Made by a program: the position numbers and the translations under genes. From IMG/VR virus record IMGVR_UViG_3300032770_000002, positions 1 to 64,000 of that record: DNA of 64,000 nt, one strand, 5' to 3'. The notes below the pieces were generated by a model. That model did no database searches, had not been told where the DNA came from, and was given only the letters and a program-made list of their open reading frames with translations. This stretch comes from a virus. Shown here piece by piece: positions 9,191 to 17,421 of this stretch (position 1 is its first letter; every line of letters begins with the position of its first letter).

Positions 9191-9225
9191 AGGCTCGAAC
9201 CAGAAGTTTAGGTTCGGCCTTTTGT
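9191..9225 (+). terminator. Rho-independent terminator
   Basis: A stem of GGCTCGAACC and GGTTCGGCC (one bulged T) around a nine-base loop is followed by TTTTGTGTTT. It closes the gene ending at 9132 and insulates it from the sigma factor gene at 9264. Confidence 0.75.
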
Positions 9226-9263
9226 GTTTATTAGACCCGTAGACTTCATTACAGTCTTGTGAC

Positions 9264-10355
9264 ATGGCAGCCACAGTAGAAGTTCTTGACGAGAATCAGC
9301 CGGGTGAAGTTGTCCCTGAGGGCCAACACATCTTCCATGCTGCGAAGCTGGAGCCCATGGCGAAGAAGTGGCAAGAGCTCAATGCCGAAGGCCAGGCTGG
9401 AAGCAGCGAAGCCGCGGCCGCCGCGATGCGGCTTCTCGAGCAGATCATCATCCTCTCCACGCCAATGTTTGAGCGGTTGGCGATGCATGAGGAATTTCAC
9501 CTCACAGTTCCACTTTCCCAGCTCACGTCAGCCGCCCAAGAAAAGGTCGTCATCTGGCTCCTACGTTGGGACCCCGAAAAAGGGCGGCTCTTTTCTTGGT
9601 TTTCAAAGTGCGCCAAGAACGCGTTTCGTGCCGAGATAACCAAGGAGATTGGGTTCCGCAACAAGATTCACACGACAGACGAAAGCCTTGAGAAGTGGCT
9701 TGGCAGCGAGGACCACGAAGTCGACAAGCACGACTCGGCCAGCGAAGTTAGGCAGCGACTGCGTCAGATTACGTGCCGATGGGGACACCCACAGGAGATT
9801 GGCACGATTCACTATTTGCTCGAGTGCATCATTGAGGACAATCACGTCAAGGAAGCCGCCATTGAAGGGGCGTCATTCGCGTGGGGACTGTCCGCGGACC
9901 ACGTGCGCTTTTTCTACACGTGGTGCCTTATCGCCTTGCGCAACGTCATGCGGGACAAGATCAGCATCCCGATGACTGAGCAGGACTTGATTTGCTGCAA
10001 ATACTCCTACACCTACCTTCCTGATTTTTTGACCATCATTCCTTGGGAACGGTCATGCCCCCATTGTCGCAGTGGCGGCCTGAAGGACCTCATTGCAATG
10101 TTCCATGGGATGCGAATTAAGTTTCCGACGGCTGAAGAAATTGTGCGGTTGAAGAAGGATTATCAGATCCACGAAGAGATCGGCCAAAGCGACCTCGACC
10201 CGGATTCAGTCAGCGCGATCGTTAAGAAGCACAAGCGGCCTGCCAAAAGCGCTGAACAGCTTTTTCGAGACATGGCGCAACTCCATGACCCGAAAATATC
10301 AGGTGAATACTTCATCTACGACGAACATGACGACGCCTATACTAACCAACAATGA
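9264..10355 (+). CDS. 55: Late transcription sigma factor, gp55-like
   Basis: 363 residues. Residues ~95-130 show sigma-70 region 2 in the gp55 form: QEKVVIWLLRWDPEKG followed by LFSWFSKCAKNAFRAEITK, the segment that binds core polymerase and melts the -10 region. gp55 directs host RNA polymerase to late promoters together with the sliding clamp and gp33. The protein is about twice as long as T4 gp55 (185 aa); the C-terminal half has an isolated CPHC and several aromatic helices of unknown role. It overlaps a second sigma-like gene by 29 bases. No TATAAATA-type late promoter set was evident in the window, so the recognised sequence is unknown. Confidence 0.78.
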   Translation: MAATVEVLDENQPGEVVPEGQHIFHAAKLEPMAKKWQELNAEGQAGSSEAAAAAMRLLEQIIILSTPMFERLAMHEEFHLTVPLSQLTSAAQEKVVIWLLRWDPEKGRLFSWFSKCAKNAFRAEITKEIGFRNKIHTTDESLEKWLGSEDHEVDKHDSASEVRQRLRQITCRWGHPQEIGTIHYLLECIIEDNHVKEAAIEGASFAWGLSADHVRFFYTWCLIALRNVMRDKISIPMTEQDLICCKYSYTYLPDFLTIIPWERSCPHCRSGGLKDLIAMFHGMRIKFPTAEEIVRLKKDYQIHEEIGQSDLDPDSVSAIVKKHKRPAKSAEQLFRDMAQLHDPKISGEYFIYDEHDDAYTNQQ

Positions 10356-11853
10356 ACTAACCCTAGACTCCATCTTAACGCCGCCGATTGACCAGTTGTT
10401 TCGTGTGTCAAGAGGACCGTTAAGTCACTTGCCACAGAAGTTCGAAGACGTCAAAGACGACCTCGAACACCTGATGCAGAAGCTGGCCCACACCTACACG
10501 GACTTGTCCTGTGTTCACCTTCACACCGACGAACTGGTTGGTTCACAGTGGGAAAAATTCAGCGTTCTTTGGGATCGTGGCTATTTTGAAAAGTGCAGAA
10601 CCCGGCTGGACTTCTTTCGCCGGGCCAAGACGTGCCTCAGCAACCACGTCAAGGGTCAAGTGCAGAAATATCGTGGCACGGCCAAGCGCACCGGGATGCG
10701 TCCACCGCCTCGCGGCACTGTTCCCACTAAGCCTGAAGACTTTGTTTCGACCAAGCGCGTGGAGGTCAGTCTGGACGACCCGGAAAGCAACTGTCAACCG
10801 CCTTGTGAAAGCGAGCCCGTGTCAGGCGACGGACCGGACGGCGAGTTCGACGAGTTTCGAAGTTACCTGACCCCAATTGAACAGCTGGTTTACAACACGC
10901 TTCAGCCTCCGGCCGTTGGCAGTCAGCTTGAAAACGAGGCTCGTCAGCGAATGACCACGCTGGCCACGTTGAAGGCCGAACGTGGGGCGGATAAGAATCG
11001 AAAATTCGAGGTCAAGTTGACCAATGAAACTTTGGCTGAAGGCGTCGGCCTTGACCAAGAATGGTTTAAAAAGATCGAGCAGTCTATTCGACGGAAATAC
11101 GAAGACTTTAAGCGTATGGACAACGACCCGGAACTTCACCAGCAGGAGATGGAATATAACCAGGCCTTGGCTTCACTGAGCGAGGCTTTTGGCGTTCAAG
11201 TGCCGCGGTCACTAAGCAAGATCGTTGCACGCCGCGCCATGCTTCTTGCCGCCCGTCGAAACTACGACAAGCTCGAAACCAGCCCAGAGCTGAGAGAGTG
11301 CCTGGTCAAGGTGGGCCTCAAGGTCCCAAGCTACAACGGACTTTCACTTGACTGCTTTGGCGTCCTTCACGACGCCACCGACAAAACCTGTCGCCTCTGC
11401 GGGCAGCGTGAAGCCTGTCGCGTGGAGTCGGCGACTCTTGGGCTTGACGCCGTCGTCCTGCACCCATCGGTGCTGGGTGTGAAGCAGATTCGCATTCCGA
11501 CGCTTATCGTCAACGAGCAGCCGCAGCTTCCTGTGGCGAACGACCGCAATGACGGCATTCTCTCCTACCTCAACGAGACGTTCGCAAGGTCAATCATCAA
11601 CCAGGACACCTATTTTCGTCACCGCGAATCGTTCGGCGCTCAGCGTCCACCACAGATCTTTTGCGTGATGACGAGTCAACCCAGCGAGCACATTCGCCTG
11701 CGTTTTTGCAACCCGTCAGAGGAGCTCAAGTCCTTGTTGGACAAGCGTCGCAACGGGTGGTATCTCCCGGACACGGCGAGTGTTGAGGAAGGGATCGAAT
11801 TGATTGAGCGCCACTCGAGCGAGGTGATTCGAAAGGTCGAAACGGAGGGCTAA
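10327..11853 (+). CDS. Second sigma-region-2-like protein with a four-cysteine cluster
   Basis: About 508 residues from the ATG at 10327 (MTTPILTNNELT); the frame is open 14 codons earlier but that part lies in the preceding gene. Around residues 85-130 it has KFSVLWDRGYFEKCRTRLDF, RRAKTCLSNHVKGQVQKYRG and then a basic RTGMRPPPRG, the same order of aromatic and basic helices as region 2 of the gp55-like protein just upstream. A later C-x10-C-x2-C-x4-C cluster (CFGVLHDATDKTCRLCGQREAC is the span; key residues are its four Cys) suggests a zinc finger. It could be a second sigma factor, a gp33-like coactivator or a DNA-binding partner of gp55. The function is inferred from resemblance and position only. 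Confidence 0.5.
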   Translation: MTTPILTNNELTLDSILTPPIDQLFRVSRGPLSHLPQKFEDVKDDLEHLMQKLAHTYTDLSCVHLHTDELVGSQWEKFSVLWDRGYFEKCRTRLDFFRRAKTCLSNHVKGQVQKYRGTAKRTGMRPPPRGTVPTKPEDFVSTKRVEVSLDDPESNCQPPCESEPVSGDGPDGEFDEFRSYLTPIEQLVYNTLQPPAVGSQLENEARQRMTTLATLKAERGADKNRKFEVKLTNETLAEGVGLDQEWFKKIEQSIRRKYEDFKRMDNDPELHQQEMEYNQALASLSEAFGVQVPRSLSKIVARRAMLLAARRNYDKLETSPELRECLVKVGLKVPSYNGLSLDCFGVLHDATDKTCRLCGQREACRVESATLGLDAVVLHPSVLGVKQIRIPTLIVNEQPQLPVANDRNDGILSYLNETFARSIINQDTYFRHRESFGAQRPPQIFCVMTSQPSEHIRLRFCNPSEELKSLLDKRRNGWYLPDTASVEEGIELIERHSSEVIRKVETEG

Positions 11854-11854
11854 C

Positions 11855-12199
11855 ATGCCACAGCCAGACATGCCAATTGGTGAGCTTTACGCGCTCTTGC
11901 GCAAGCGAGGGTGGATCACGACCATTGACTTCTTGATGGTCTTTATCTTGGTCGGCACCATCATCGGTCAGGTTGTCACAGTCATCTTTACGAACATTGA
12001 CCATCGGTGGGCCATTGCTACAATTGCATTTTTGATCACCATTGTTGAGCTCTTGACGTGGGCCATCATCTTGCTGTTTCGAGTGGCTTACTTTGCCGTC
12101 ATCATCCAAGCGTCGCTTGATGAGATGCCGGCTACGTCTGCCCGGTTGGCCGTTCGATTTCTACGAACAGGCGTTCCTGCGGGCCAAGCGGGTGGATAG
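11855..12199 (+). CDS. Small membrane protein
   Basis: 114 residues with two clear transmembrane segments (TIDFLMVFILVGTIIGQVVTV and AIATIAFLITIVELLTWAII) separated by a short polar turn, and a basic tail. Starts one base after the stop of the previous gene. Not recognised; size and topology would suit a holin-like or host-membrane-modifying protein, but no lysis partner is adjacent. Its end touches the next gene. Confidence 0.6.
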   Translation: MPQPDMPIGELYALLRKRGWITTIDFLMVFILVGTIIGQVVTVIFTNIDHRWAIATIAFLITIVELLTWAIILLFRVAYFAVIIQASLDEMPATSARLAVRFLRTGVPAGQAGG

Positions 12200-12200
12200 C

Positions 12201-12938
12201 ATGGACCCATTTCAAACTAGGTCGCACAGTCTTCTTCTTGACTTATCGCGCCATCAGCCTACGATGACGCGTGACCTTTTCAACGTCTTTGAGGTTCAAG
12301 ACATCGCCAACGACGTGTGGACACAACTTCACCTTGGGCAAATGGCTGTCGTCAATGGAATTTCGAACGCAGAGCAGGCGTCCAAGTTTAAGATCCACAC
12401 GACGAACGCTTTCTGGATGCACTACCTCGCTAACGAGGACTATTCAGGAACGGCCCGTTGTCTAATCAACCCTCCTCCAAGGCTTGCGATTGATGAGTCC
12501 AAGAGCTTGGACATGGTGACAGTCCTGACTGACCAAGGTTACGGTCGATTTGGAACCTGCATTGACTTGCGATCGACGAATGACGGCGCGGCTCGCAAAC
12601 TTACACTTAATTCCATTCGAGGTGAGGAAAAAGGGTTCTTTAATGAGGTCGTAGTCTTTTGTAACGGACTGATTGGTCGACAAGTCTCGGTCCTGACTGA
12701 CTTGCTCTCCAAGCACCTGCTTCCTCAGACTACGGCCTTTATTTTTGAGGTTCCTAATACAAATGCGGGTTTGTGGACGTCGCTCTTTGAGCCACTGCCA
12801 GAATCTGATGTTGGCGCCCTCATTGAATCCATAGGGTCAAAGACAGGCTTCACGTTTAACCAAATTCAGGTTAAGGAGTCTGGTCCTAGGACCACCATCT
12901 TCTTCGGCATTGATGTTTCCGTAGATAAGCCAGCTTGA
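12201..12938 (+). CDS. Hypothetical protein
   Basis: 245 residues from the ATG at 12201 (MDPFQTRSHSLLL), two bases after the membrane protein stop. The frame is open upstream but that stretch is a basic, low-quality shadow of the neighbour. Mixed alpha/beta composition with alternating strands and helices (AFIFEVPNTNAG, RTTIFFGIDVSV) and no catalytic motif I recognise. Part of a co-directional run 9264-13818 that begins with the sigma factor. Confidence 0.6.
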   Translation: MDPFQTRSHSLLLDLSRHQPTMTRDLFNVFEVQDIANDVWTQLHLGQMAVVNGISNAEQASKFKIHTTNAFWMHYLANEDYSGTARCLINPPPRLAIDESKSLDMVTVLTDQGYGRFGTCIDLRSTNDGAARKLTLNSIRGEEKGFFNEVVVFCNGLIGRQVSVLTDLLSKHLLPQTTAFIFEVPNTNAGLWTSLFEPLPESDVGALIESIGSKTGFTFNQIQVKESGPRTTIFFGIDVSVDKPA

Positions 12939-13480
12939 AAGCTCGCTTAATCATCGACCAGCTCCTCTGTGAGATGCCGCGTTACGTTCTTGGAAAAAAG
13001 AGCAAACGGAAGCATGAGTTAGCGATCCAAGACACGCCACCGACACTTTACGTCAGCGACATCCGGGCTTTTGAAAAGGAGATCAAACCGGACTTCAAAT
13101 ACATCTTTCTTGACATCGACCCGATTCAGACGTCAATCAAGGACCTTATTGGCAGGGACCCTGATGACGACATCATGTTCGGCGGCTTGACTCCAGGGCA
13201 GCAACGGGCTCAAGCTCGCGAGATGAACCAGGACTATTATAGTGACTTAAAGCCATATGAGATTGAGCAGATTGACGCCAAGATCGGGGAGGTCACAAGG
13301 CTTTTCTATGAGTTTATCAACCAAGCCGCGGAACCCGGAGACAAACTCTTCAAGGTGACAGAGAGGGACTCCGGTGAAACGATTTTTGTGCTTTGCCAGC
13401 CTGAACGAGCTGATGAACTGCAGCGGGCCGAAACGATGGTTCATCGTAAGGTGGTCTCGAAGCACCTAAAATCCAAGTAA
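12935..13480 (+). CDS. Hypothetical protein
   Basis: 181 residues if translation begins at the TTG at 12935, which overlaps the upstream stop as TTGA; the first ATG is at 12974 (MPRYVLGKKSKRK). Soluble, charged, with YIFLDIDPIQT and a long helix SDLKPYEIEQIDAKIGEVTR. Not recognised. The TTGA junction suggests coupled translation with the gene before it. Confidence 0.55.
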   Translation: MKARLIIDQLLCEMPRYVLGKKSKRKHELAIQDTPPTLYVSDIRAFEKEIKPDFKYIFLDIDPIQTSIKDLIGRDPDDDIMFGGLTPGQQRAQAREMNQDYYSDLKPYEIEQIDAKIGEVTRLFYEFINQAAEPGDKLFKVTERDSGETIFVLCQPERADELQRAETMVHRKVVSKHLKSK

Positions 13481-13488
13481 ATAAGCAT

Positions 13489-13818
13489 ATGCCAGTCACG
13501 ATTCGTAAAACTTCTGGAGGTCGTTACCGTGTCTCAACTCCGCATGGAGTGCACGCCAAGCACACGACGTTGAAGAAGGCCAAGGCCCAAGAGCGGCTTC
13601 TGAATGCTGTCGATCATGGGTGGAACCCGACTGGAAAGCGCAGCCGGCATGAAAGCTTGGACCTGGCCGAACAGATTTGCGACGTCCTTCTTTCCCGTGA
13701 CGGCCAGGTTGAAGAGTGTTCCGGGACGTGTTCAGGCTGCGGTTGTCGATCGGATGACCTGGAACATCGAGGCGACAAACTGCTTTGCCCTGAGTGCTTG
13801 TCTTGTTCTGAGGCCTAG
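13489..13818 (+). CDS. Small basic protein with C-terminal zinc ribbon
   Basis: 109 residues. The N-terminal half (MPVTIRKTSGG, RVSTPHGVHAKHT, KAKAQERLLNA) follows a pattern common in small phage hypothetical proteins: a beta hairpin plus one helix. The C-terminus carries paired cysteines CSGTCSGCGC and CPECLSC, enough for one or two zinc ribbons. Probably nucleic-acid or protein binding. Preceded by TAAATAAGCAT directly before the ATG. Confidence 0.65.
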   Translation: MPVTIRKTSGGRYRVSTPHGVHAKHTTLKKAKAQERLLNAVDHGWNPTGKRSRHESLDLAEQICDVLLSRDGQVEECSGTCSGCGCRSDDLEHRGDKLLCPECLSCSEA

Positions 13819-13841
13819 CGGCCTTTGGGCGCTGCTCCAGT

Positions 13842-13967
13842 ATGTCAATTATTCCAAAGTGGAATAATCAATGCAATGTCACCTACCTTGTCACGGCGTT
13901 GATTCTGTATGTGGTCATCCCGCTAGGGGTAATCACGTTGATTGTCTACAGCTTATGCCGAAAATGA
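13842..13967 (+). CDS. 41-residue membrane peptide
   Basis: ATG at 13842 to TGA at 13965-13967. The peptide has a polar N-terminus (MSIIPKWNNQCNVT), one strong transmembrane helix (VTALILYVVIPLGVITLIVY) and a short basic end (SLCRK), so an N-out/C-in orientation is predicted. It fills the gap between convergent genes and overlaps the end of the minus-strand gene by 15 bases. No clear ribosome binding site is visible. Evidence is the clean amphipathic layout. Confidence 0.45.
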   Translation: MSIIPKWNNQCNVTYLVTALILYVVIPLGVITLIVYSLCRK

Positions 13968-14228
13968 CCTGACGTCCTTTCCAGGGAAGTCAAAGAGGTC
14001 GATCGGAAGGTAGCCAGACTTCTGCGACCCAATGGTCCACACCCCAACGACACTTTGCTGTTGGCCACATTTACCGCACACGAAAGTCAGCTTGTCAGTC
14101 ATCTCTGGGACGACTCGATAGATTTTTCCAACCTTGACCTTGTCAACTACGACATGCTCGCCGCATGGGCAGATTCCTAGCTTTACGAGTTTCGCCTTAA
14201 CTGACTTGTATGGCTTTGGCTTAGTCAT
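13953..14228 (-). CDS. Small zinc-binding protein (hypothetical)
   Basis: 91 residues. CPCGEH at residues ~20-25 and CGKCGQQQ at ~51-58 form a plausible four-ligand zinc ribbon. N-terminus is basic (MTKPKPYKSVKAKLVK). It begins within the last codons of the upstream glycosyltransferase gene, so both are translated from one message. Function unknown. Confidence 0.6.
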   Translation of the reverse strand: MTKPKPYKSVKAKLVKLGICPCGEHVVVDKVKVGKIYRVVPEMTDKLTFVCGKCGQQQSVVGVWTIGSQKSGYLPIDLFDFPGKDVRSFSA

Positions 14229-15162
14229 GTGGAATGATGACTCCCTTGGGCTTGTCTACTCCGAGCATCTTCGCCACCGGAACTCCGCGGTCAAACCCGG
14301 CGTGGCAGTTGACGTATGGCGTGGAGCGAAGTGAGAATGGCTCATGAAAGCGGCCCATCTGATATTCACGGACTTTCTGGGACATCGTGGTCATGCTCTC
14401 ACGGTTCCACTCCTGCCGCGTTAGTCCGCTGACTGTTGGAGTTGCGTCGTGCTGGTGGTCAAGTTGTGGTGGGAAACCTGTCTCAATGTCAATGCACCCT
14501 TGTGGCTTTCCTAACACGTTCATGAAGCCAGTCAGCCTGGCTCGATTCGTGTAATCACAGTGTTCATTTTCCATCTTTGGAAAGCGTGTGTCGAAGTAAC
14601 CGATGCGGTTGAACAAGTTCCTGGTAATCGACATGGCGGCGCCGGTCATGCGCTCAAAGATCTTGACGTTCCACCCACGGATTGGCACCGTGGCCCATCG
14701 ATAGACGTCACCTTGCAGGTTGTTAAAACACAGCAGTCCGATGTCTAACTCATTGTGGGCCTTGGCATAAGTTGACGTGGCGTCACCAAAGAAGAGGAGG
14801 TCATCATTCAAGAGAAAGAGGTGGTCGTTGCCCTTGAGCAGGTCAAACAAGGCGATTGCTCGATTCGAGTTTCCAGCGACGCCAAGGTTGTTGTCGCCAA
14901 GAAAGACGTGGACGTCATGAGCGCCGACGTGTTTTAAGGCGTGTCGACACTCAAGCTTTGTCGCCAGCGCCGTAATCTCTGGCCTGACTCTGTCCAGGCC
15001 TTCTGGCAGTGTGAGCAAGTTAGGCTGGGTATTGTCCTTGGTGCTGCAGTCGTCGAAGATTGCGATGGTGTGCTCAAGCGGGGTGTGGTCAACGAGGCCT
15101 TTGAGGAGGCGGTTAAGAACCTCGAAACGGTTGTATGTTAGGATGCAAATCAGTGATGCCAT
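14221..15162 (-). CDS. Glycosyltransferase family 2
   Basis: 313 residues from the ATG at 15162 (MASLICILTYNRFEVLNRLL), the classic GT2 opening. The nucleotide-sugar site follows as AIFDDCSTKDN, then GDNNLGVAGNSNRAI and the metal-binding LLNDDLLFF. C-terminal acceptor-domain features include FPKMENEHCDYTNRARLTG. Together with the enzymes at 1925 and 3921 this is the third glycosyltransferase in the window. It points away from the gene at 15180 with only 17 bases between starts, so the promoter must lie inside the neighbour or overlap it. An earlier ATG at 15180 would overlap the divergent start and is less likely. Confidence 0.78.
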   Translation of the reverse strand: MASLICILTYNRFEVLNRLLKGLVDHTPLEHTIAIFDDCSTKDNTQPNLLTLPEGLDRVRPEITALATKLECRHALKHVGAHDVHVFLGDNNLGVAGNSNRAIALFDLLKGNDHLFLLNDDLLFFGDATSTYAKAHNELDIGLLCFNNLQGDVYRWATVPIRGWNVKIFERMTGAAMSITRNLFNRIGYFDTRFPKMENEHCDYTNRARLTGFMNVLGKPQGCIDIETGFPPQLDHQHDATPTVSGLTRQEWNRESMTTMSQKVREYQMGRFHEPFSLRSTPYVNCHAGFDRGVPVAKMLGVDKPKGVIIPHD

Positions 15163-15179
15163 AGATAGCATCAAGAACA

Positions 15180-15497
15180 ATGCCTCCGCCGCTAAAAGTC
15201 CTCATCAAGAGGGAGCCGTTTTCAGAGATGTTCGACCTCTACGTCGAGGACCCATACTCGAAACAGCTGTCGTTAACCTCACCAACGCAGTCACTTACAC
15301 CTGATGAGACGCGTGACTGGTTCAGGGCCAGAGGCGGTGACGTCGACAAGCTCGAGGATGTGCTCGACTATTGCTGGAACTTCCCAAAATTCCGAACCGT
15401 TATCATCGCCAACCCAAGACCGGTCAAGAGGTCGCCCGTCGATCCTAAGCTTGAAGCCCTTGACCATGTCCTGACCGAAAGCGATCCTCCGGCGTAA
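15180..15497 (+). CDS. Hypothetical protein upstream of the prohead protease
   Basis: 105 residues, soluble, with EPFSEMFDLYVEDPYS, a helical LTPDETRDWFRARGGDVDKLEDVLD and a basic end NPRPVKRSPVD. Not recognised. It is the first gene of the plus-strand run into the protease-scaffold and capsid genes, so a head-assembly role is possible but unproven. Confidence 0.55.
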   Translation: MPPPLKVLIKREPFSEMFDLYVEDPYSKQLSLTSPTQSLTPDETRDWFRARGGDVDKLEDVLDYCWNFPKFRTVIIANPRPVKRSPVDPKLEALDHVLTESDPPA

Positions 15498-15530
15498 AAT
15501 TACCAGGCAACGGTTTGTTGATCTTCAACG

Positions 15531-15543
15531 CTCCAGGGTGGAG
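15531..15543 (+). promoter_or_regulatory. Hairpin enclosing the ribosome binding site of the protease gene
   Basis: CTCCA at 15531-15535 pairs perfectly with TGGAG at 15539-15543 across a three-base loop. The second arm is the Shine-Dalgarno sequence for the GTG at 15553 (nine-base spacing). It is followed by TTTT, so it could alternatively be a weak terminator. Either way it may restrain expression of the protease. Confidence 0.35.
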
Positions 15544-15552
15544 TTTTAACCT

Positions 15553-17388
15553 GTGCCCGAACCGCTAGTGGCTTTTCTGGACTGTGTAGTCAACGTGGGC
15601 GACAAAAAGCTGTTGCTTGAAGATACAGTCGGCGAATTCGTCGTTTCCAGCGGTCCGCAGCGGATTACTGAGAGCGAAGTCAATGGCCGAAAATTCATTC
15701 ACATTTCCGGGCGTTTATCACTTTGTGACACGCTAAACGGGAACAACCGCATCTACCCGCGAAAGGTATGGGAGCGGCAGTTCCAGCCGGACTCCAAACT
15801 GATGAAGCTGATTGAGCGTAATCGCTCTGTCGGCCTGCTCGAACACCCCAAGGACGGTCAAGTCACCCTCAACTCTCCAATTTCCCACCTTCTCGTCAGT
15901 GCAAAGCTCAATGAGGATGGAACCGTTCAAGGCGAACTGCGTCTCATCAACACGCCCGAAGGCCAAAAGCTAAGGGCCCTCATTGAAGCTGGTTACAACC
16001 CGCTTGTTTCAAGCCGTGGTTACGGTTCCCTCGAAAAGGACACTGAAGGCCACGACGTCGTCCAAGAGGACTACGTCTGTGAGGGTTGGGACGCCGTCTT
16101 CCACCCGTCATTTACGCAATGCGAGCTTGAAGCGGCAGGCGCCGTTGAGAGCACTGGCCAGCTACGTTCTGGTCGACGTCTCGGTGAGTCAACGCCTGGC
16201 GTCAACATGTGGTGCGTCTACCAGGCGTTAAGCGAGCGTGACTATGGGCGAACTTGGATGGCTCTCAGTGAGAGTGAGCGAGACGCCGTCGCCCAAAAGG
16301 CAAACTTACTTCCGCAGGACGAGAAAGTTCGTCTCGAGTCTGAGTTTAACGCGAAGCGGGTGGCCAAGATCACCATGGCCGAAAACAGGGAAAACAGGGT
16401 GATCAAGGAGAATCAAGGAATTTCGGGTCAGGCGACGCCGCCGAAACCCGCGCCTACTGGGGCGGCGCCTCAAGTCCCCTCAACCAACGAAAATCATATG
16501 GACGCGATTCGTCAAAAGTTACTCACAATCGCGGCTTTGAACCCGAAGTCGATGACGCCGACGCAACTCAGCGAAAGCCGAAATCAGCTTCGTGGACTCC
16601 ACAACGACGTGGCCAAGTGGCAAGCTGAAGATCAGACTCGTTCCTACGAGGCTGGCCAGATCCACAAGTCCATCGAGGAAGTTGAGTCGAAGTTCGACGA
16701 AGCCATCACTGGACCGAGGGCTGAAAGCGCGCGGTTATTGACCGAACGCCAGAAAACCCTGTCGGTGCTCAGTGCTACGGTCGATGCCGCGAAGACCATC
16801 AAAAAGCACCTCACCGAAGCCATTAGCAAGAATGGCAAGCTTGCTTCGGTGAACGCCAAGCTGCTCGAAGCCGTTCGTGCCTGGAAACAGGAAGCCGAGC
16901 ATTTTCAAGCCCTCGCAGCCCTTTACGAGGACAAGTATAACCTTTCGTGCGACACCCTCGACGTCATGTCGGATCGGTGGAAGTCAAATACCACTGAGCT
17001 GGGACGGCGCGTTGTTGAGCTCGAATTTGCCGAGGCGGTGAAGAACCCCGAGGTGAAGAAGAAGCTCGACGAAGCGAAACACCCGGATGATGTCGCCGAC
17101 GTGCGCGAATCCCTGTTGCCGAAGAACGGCACGGGCCAGGTCGTTGAAAATCAGGGCCAACCGCAGGGCAAGCCTCAAGGTCAGCCGGCACAAGCCGCTC
17201 CTCAGGGCCAACCCCAGCCGTTGAACGAGGCCCAGCGCTCAACGTCTAACGCGACGGCACAATCGCAGGGCGGACTGAAGCAGCCAACGGTCGTCCAACA
17301 CACGCGGCATCCCGGCACGCTCAAAGAGAGCATTGCCATTGCTCGTCGGTTGTCAGGAAGGCCAGTCGAAGCCGCCGCGGCTGCGTAA
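15553..17388 (+). CDS. 21: Prohead core protease (gp21-like) fused to scaffold domain
   Basis: 611 residues, GTG start with TGGAG ribosome site. The N-terminal ~210 residues are a T4 gp21-type prohead protease: LCDTLNGNNRIYP, SVGLLEHPKDG (H98), SPISHLLVSAKL, then NPLVSSRGYGSL (S153/S154), the His/Ser catalytic pair of the family. Residues ~316-560 are a long charged coiled coil with the composition of a scaffold protein (gp22), and the rest is a Gln/Pro/Gly-rich linker and a basic end. T4 encodes protease (212 aa) and scaffold separately. An in-frame ATG at 16498 (MDAIRQKLL, residue 316) sits exactly at the start of the coiled coil. The gene is directly upstream of the capsid gene. Confidence 0.82.
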   Translation: MPEPLVAFLDCVVNVGDKKLLLEDTVGEFVVSSGPQRITESEVNGRKFIHISGRLSLCDTLNGNNRIYPRKVWERQFQPDSKLMKLIERNRSVGLLEHPKDGQVTLNSPISHLLVSAKLNEDGTVQGELRLINTPEGQKLRALIEAGYNPLVSSRGYGSLEKDTEGHDVVQEDYVCEGWDAVFHPSFTQCELEAAGAVESTGQLRSGRRLGESTPGVNMWCVYQALSERDYGRTWMALSESERDAVAQKANLLPQDEKVRLESEFNAKRVAKITMAENRENRVIKENQGISGQATPPKPAPTGAAPQVPSTNENHMDAIRQKLLTIAALNPKSMTPTQLSESRNQLRGLHNDVAKWQAEDQTRSYEAGQIHKSIEEVESKFDEAITGPRAESARLLTERQKTLSVLSATVDAAKTIKKHLTEAISKNGKLASVNAKLLEAVRAWKQEAEHFQALAALYEDKYNLSCDTLDVMSDRWKSNTTELGRRVVELEFAEAVKNPEVKKKLDEAKHPDDVADVRESLLPKNGTGQVVENQGQPQGKPQGQPAQAAPQGQPQPLNEAQRSTSNATAQSQGGLKQPTVVQHTRHPGTLKESIAIARRLSGRPVEAAAAA

Positions 17389-17421
17389 CCAAACAACAAC
17401 GATCAACTAAGGAAAACACAT

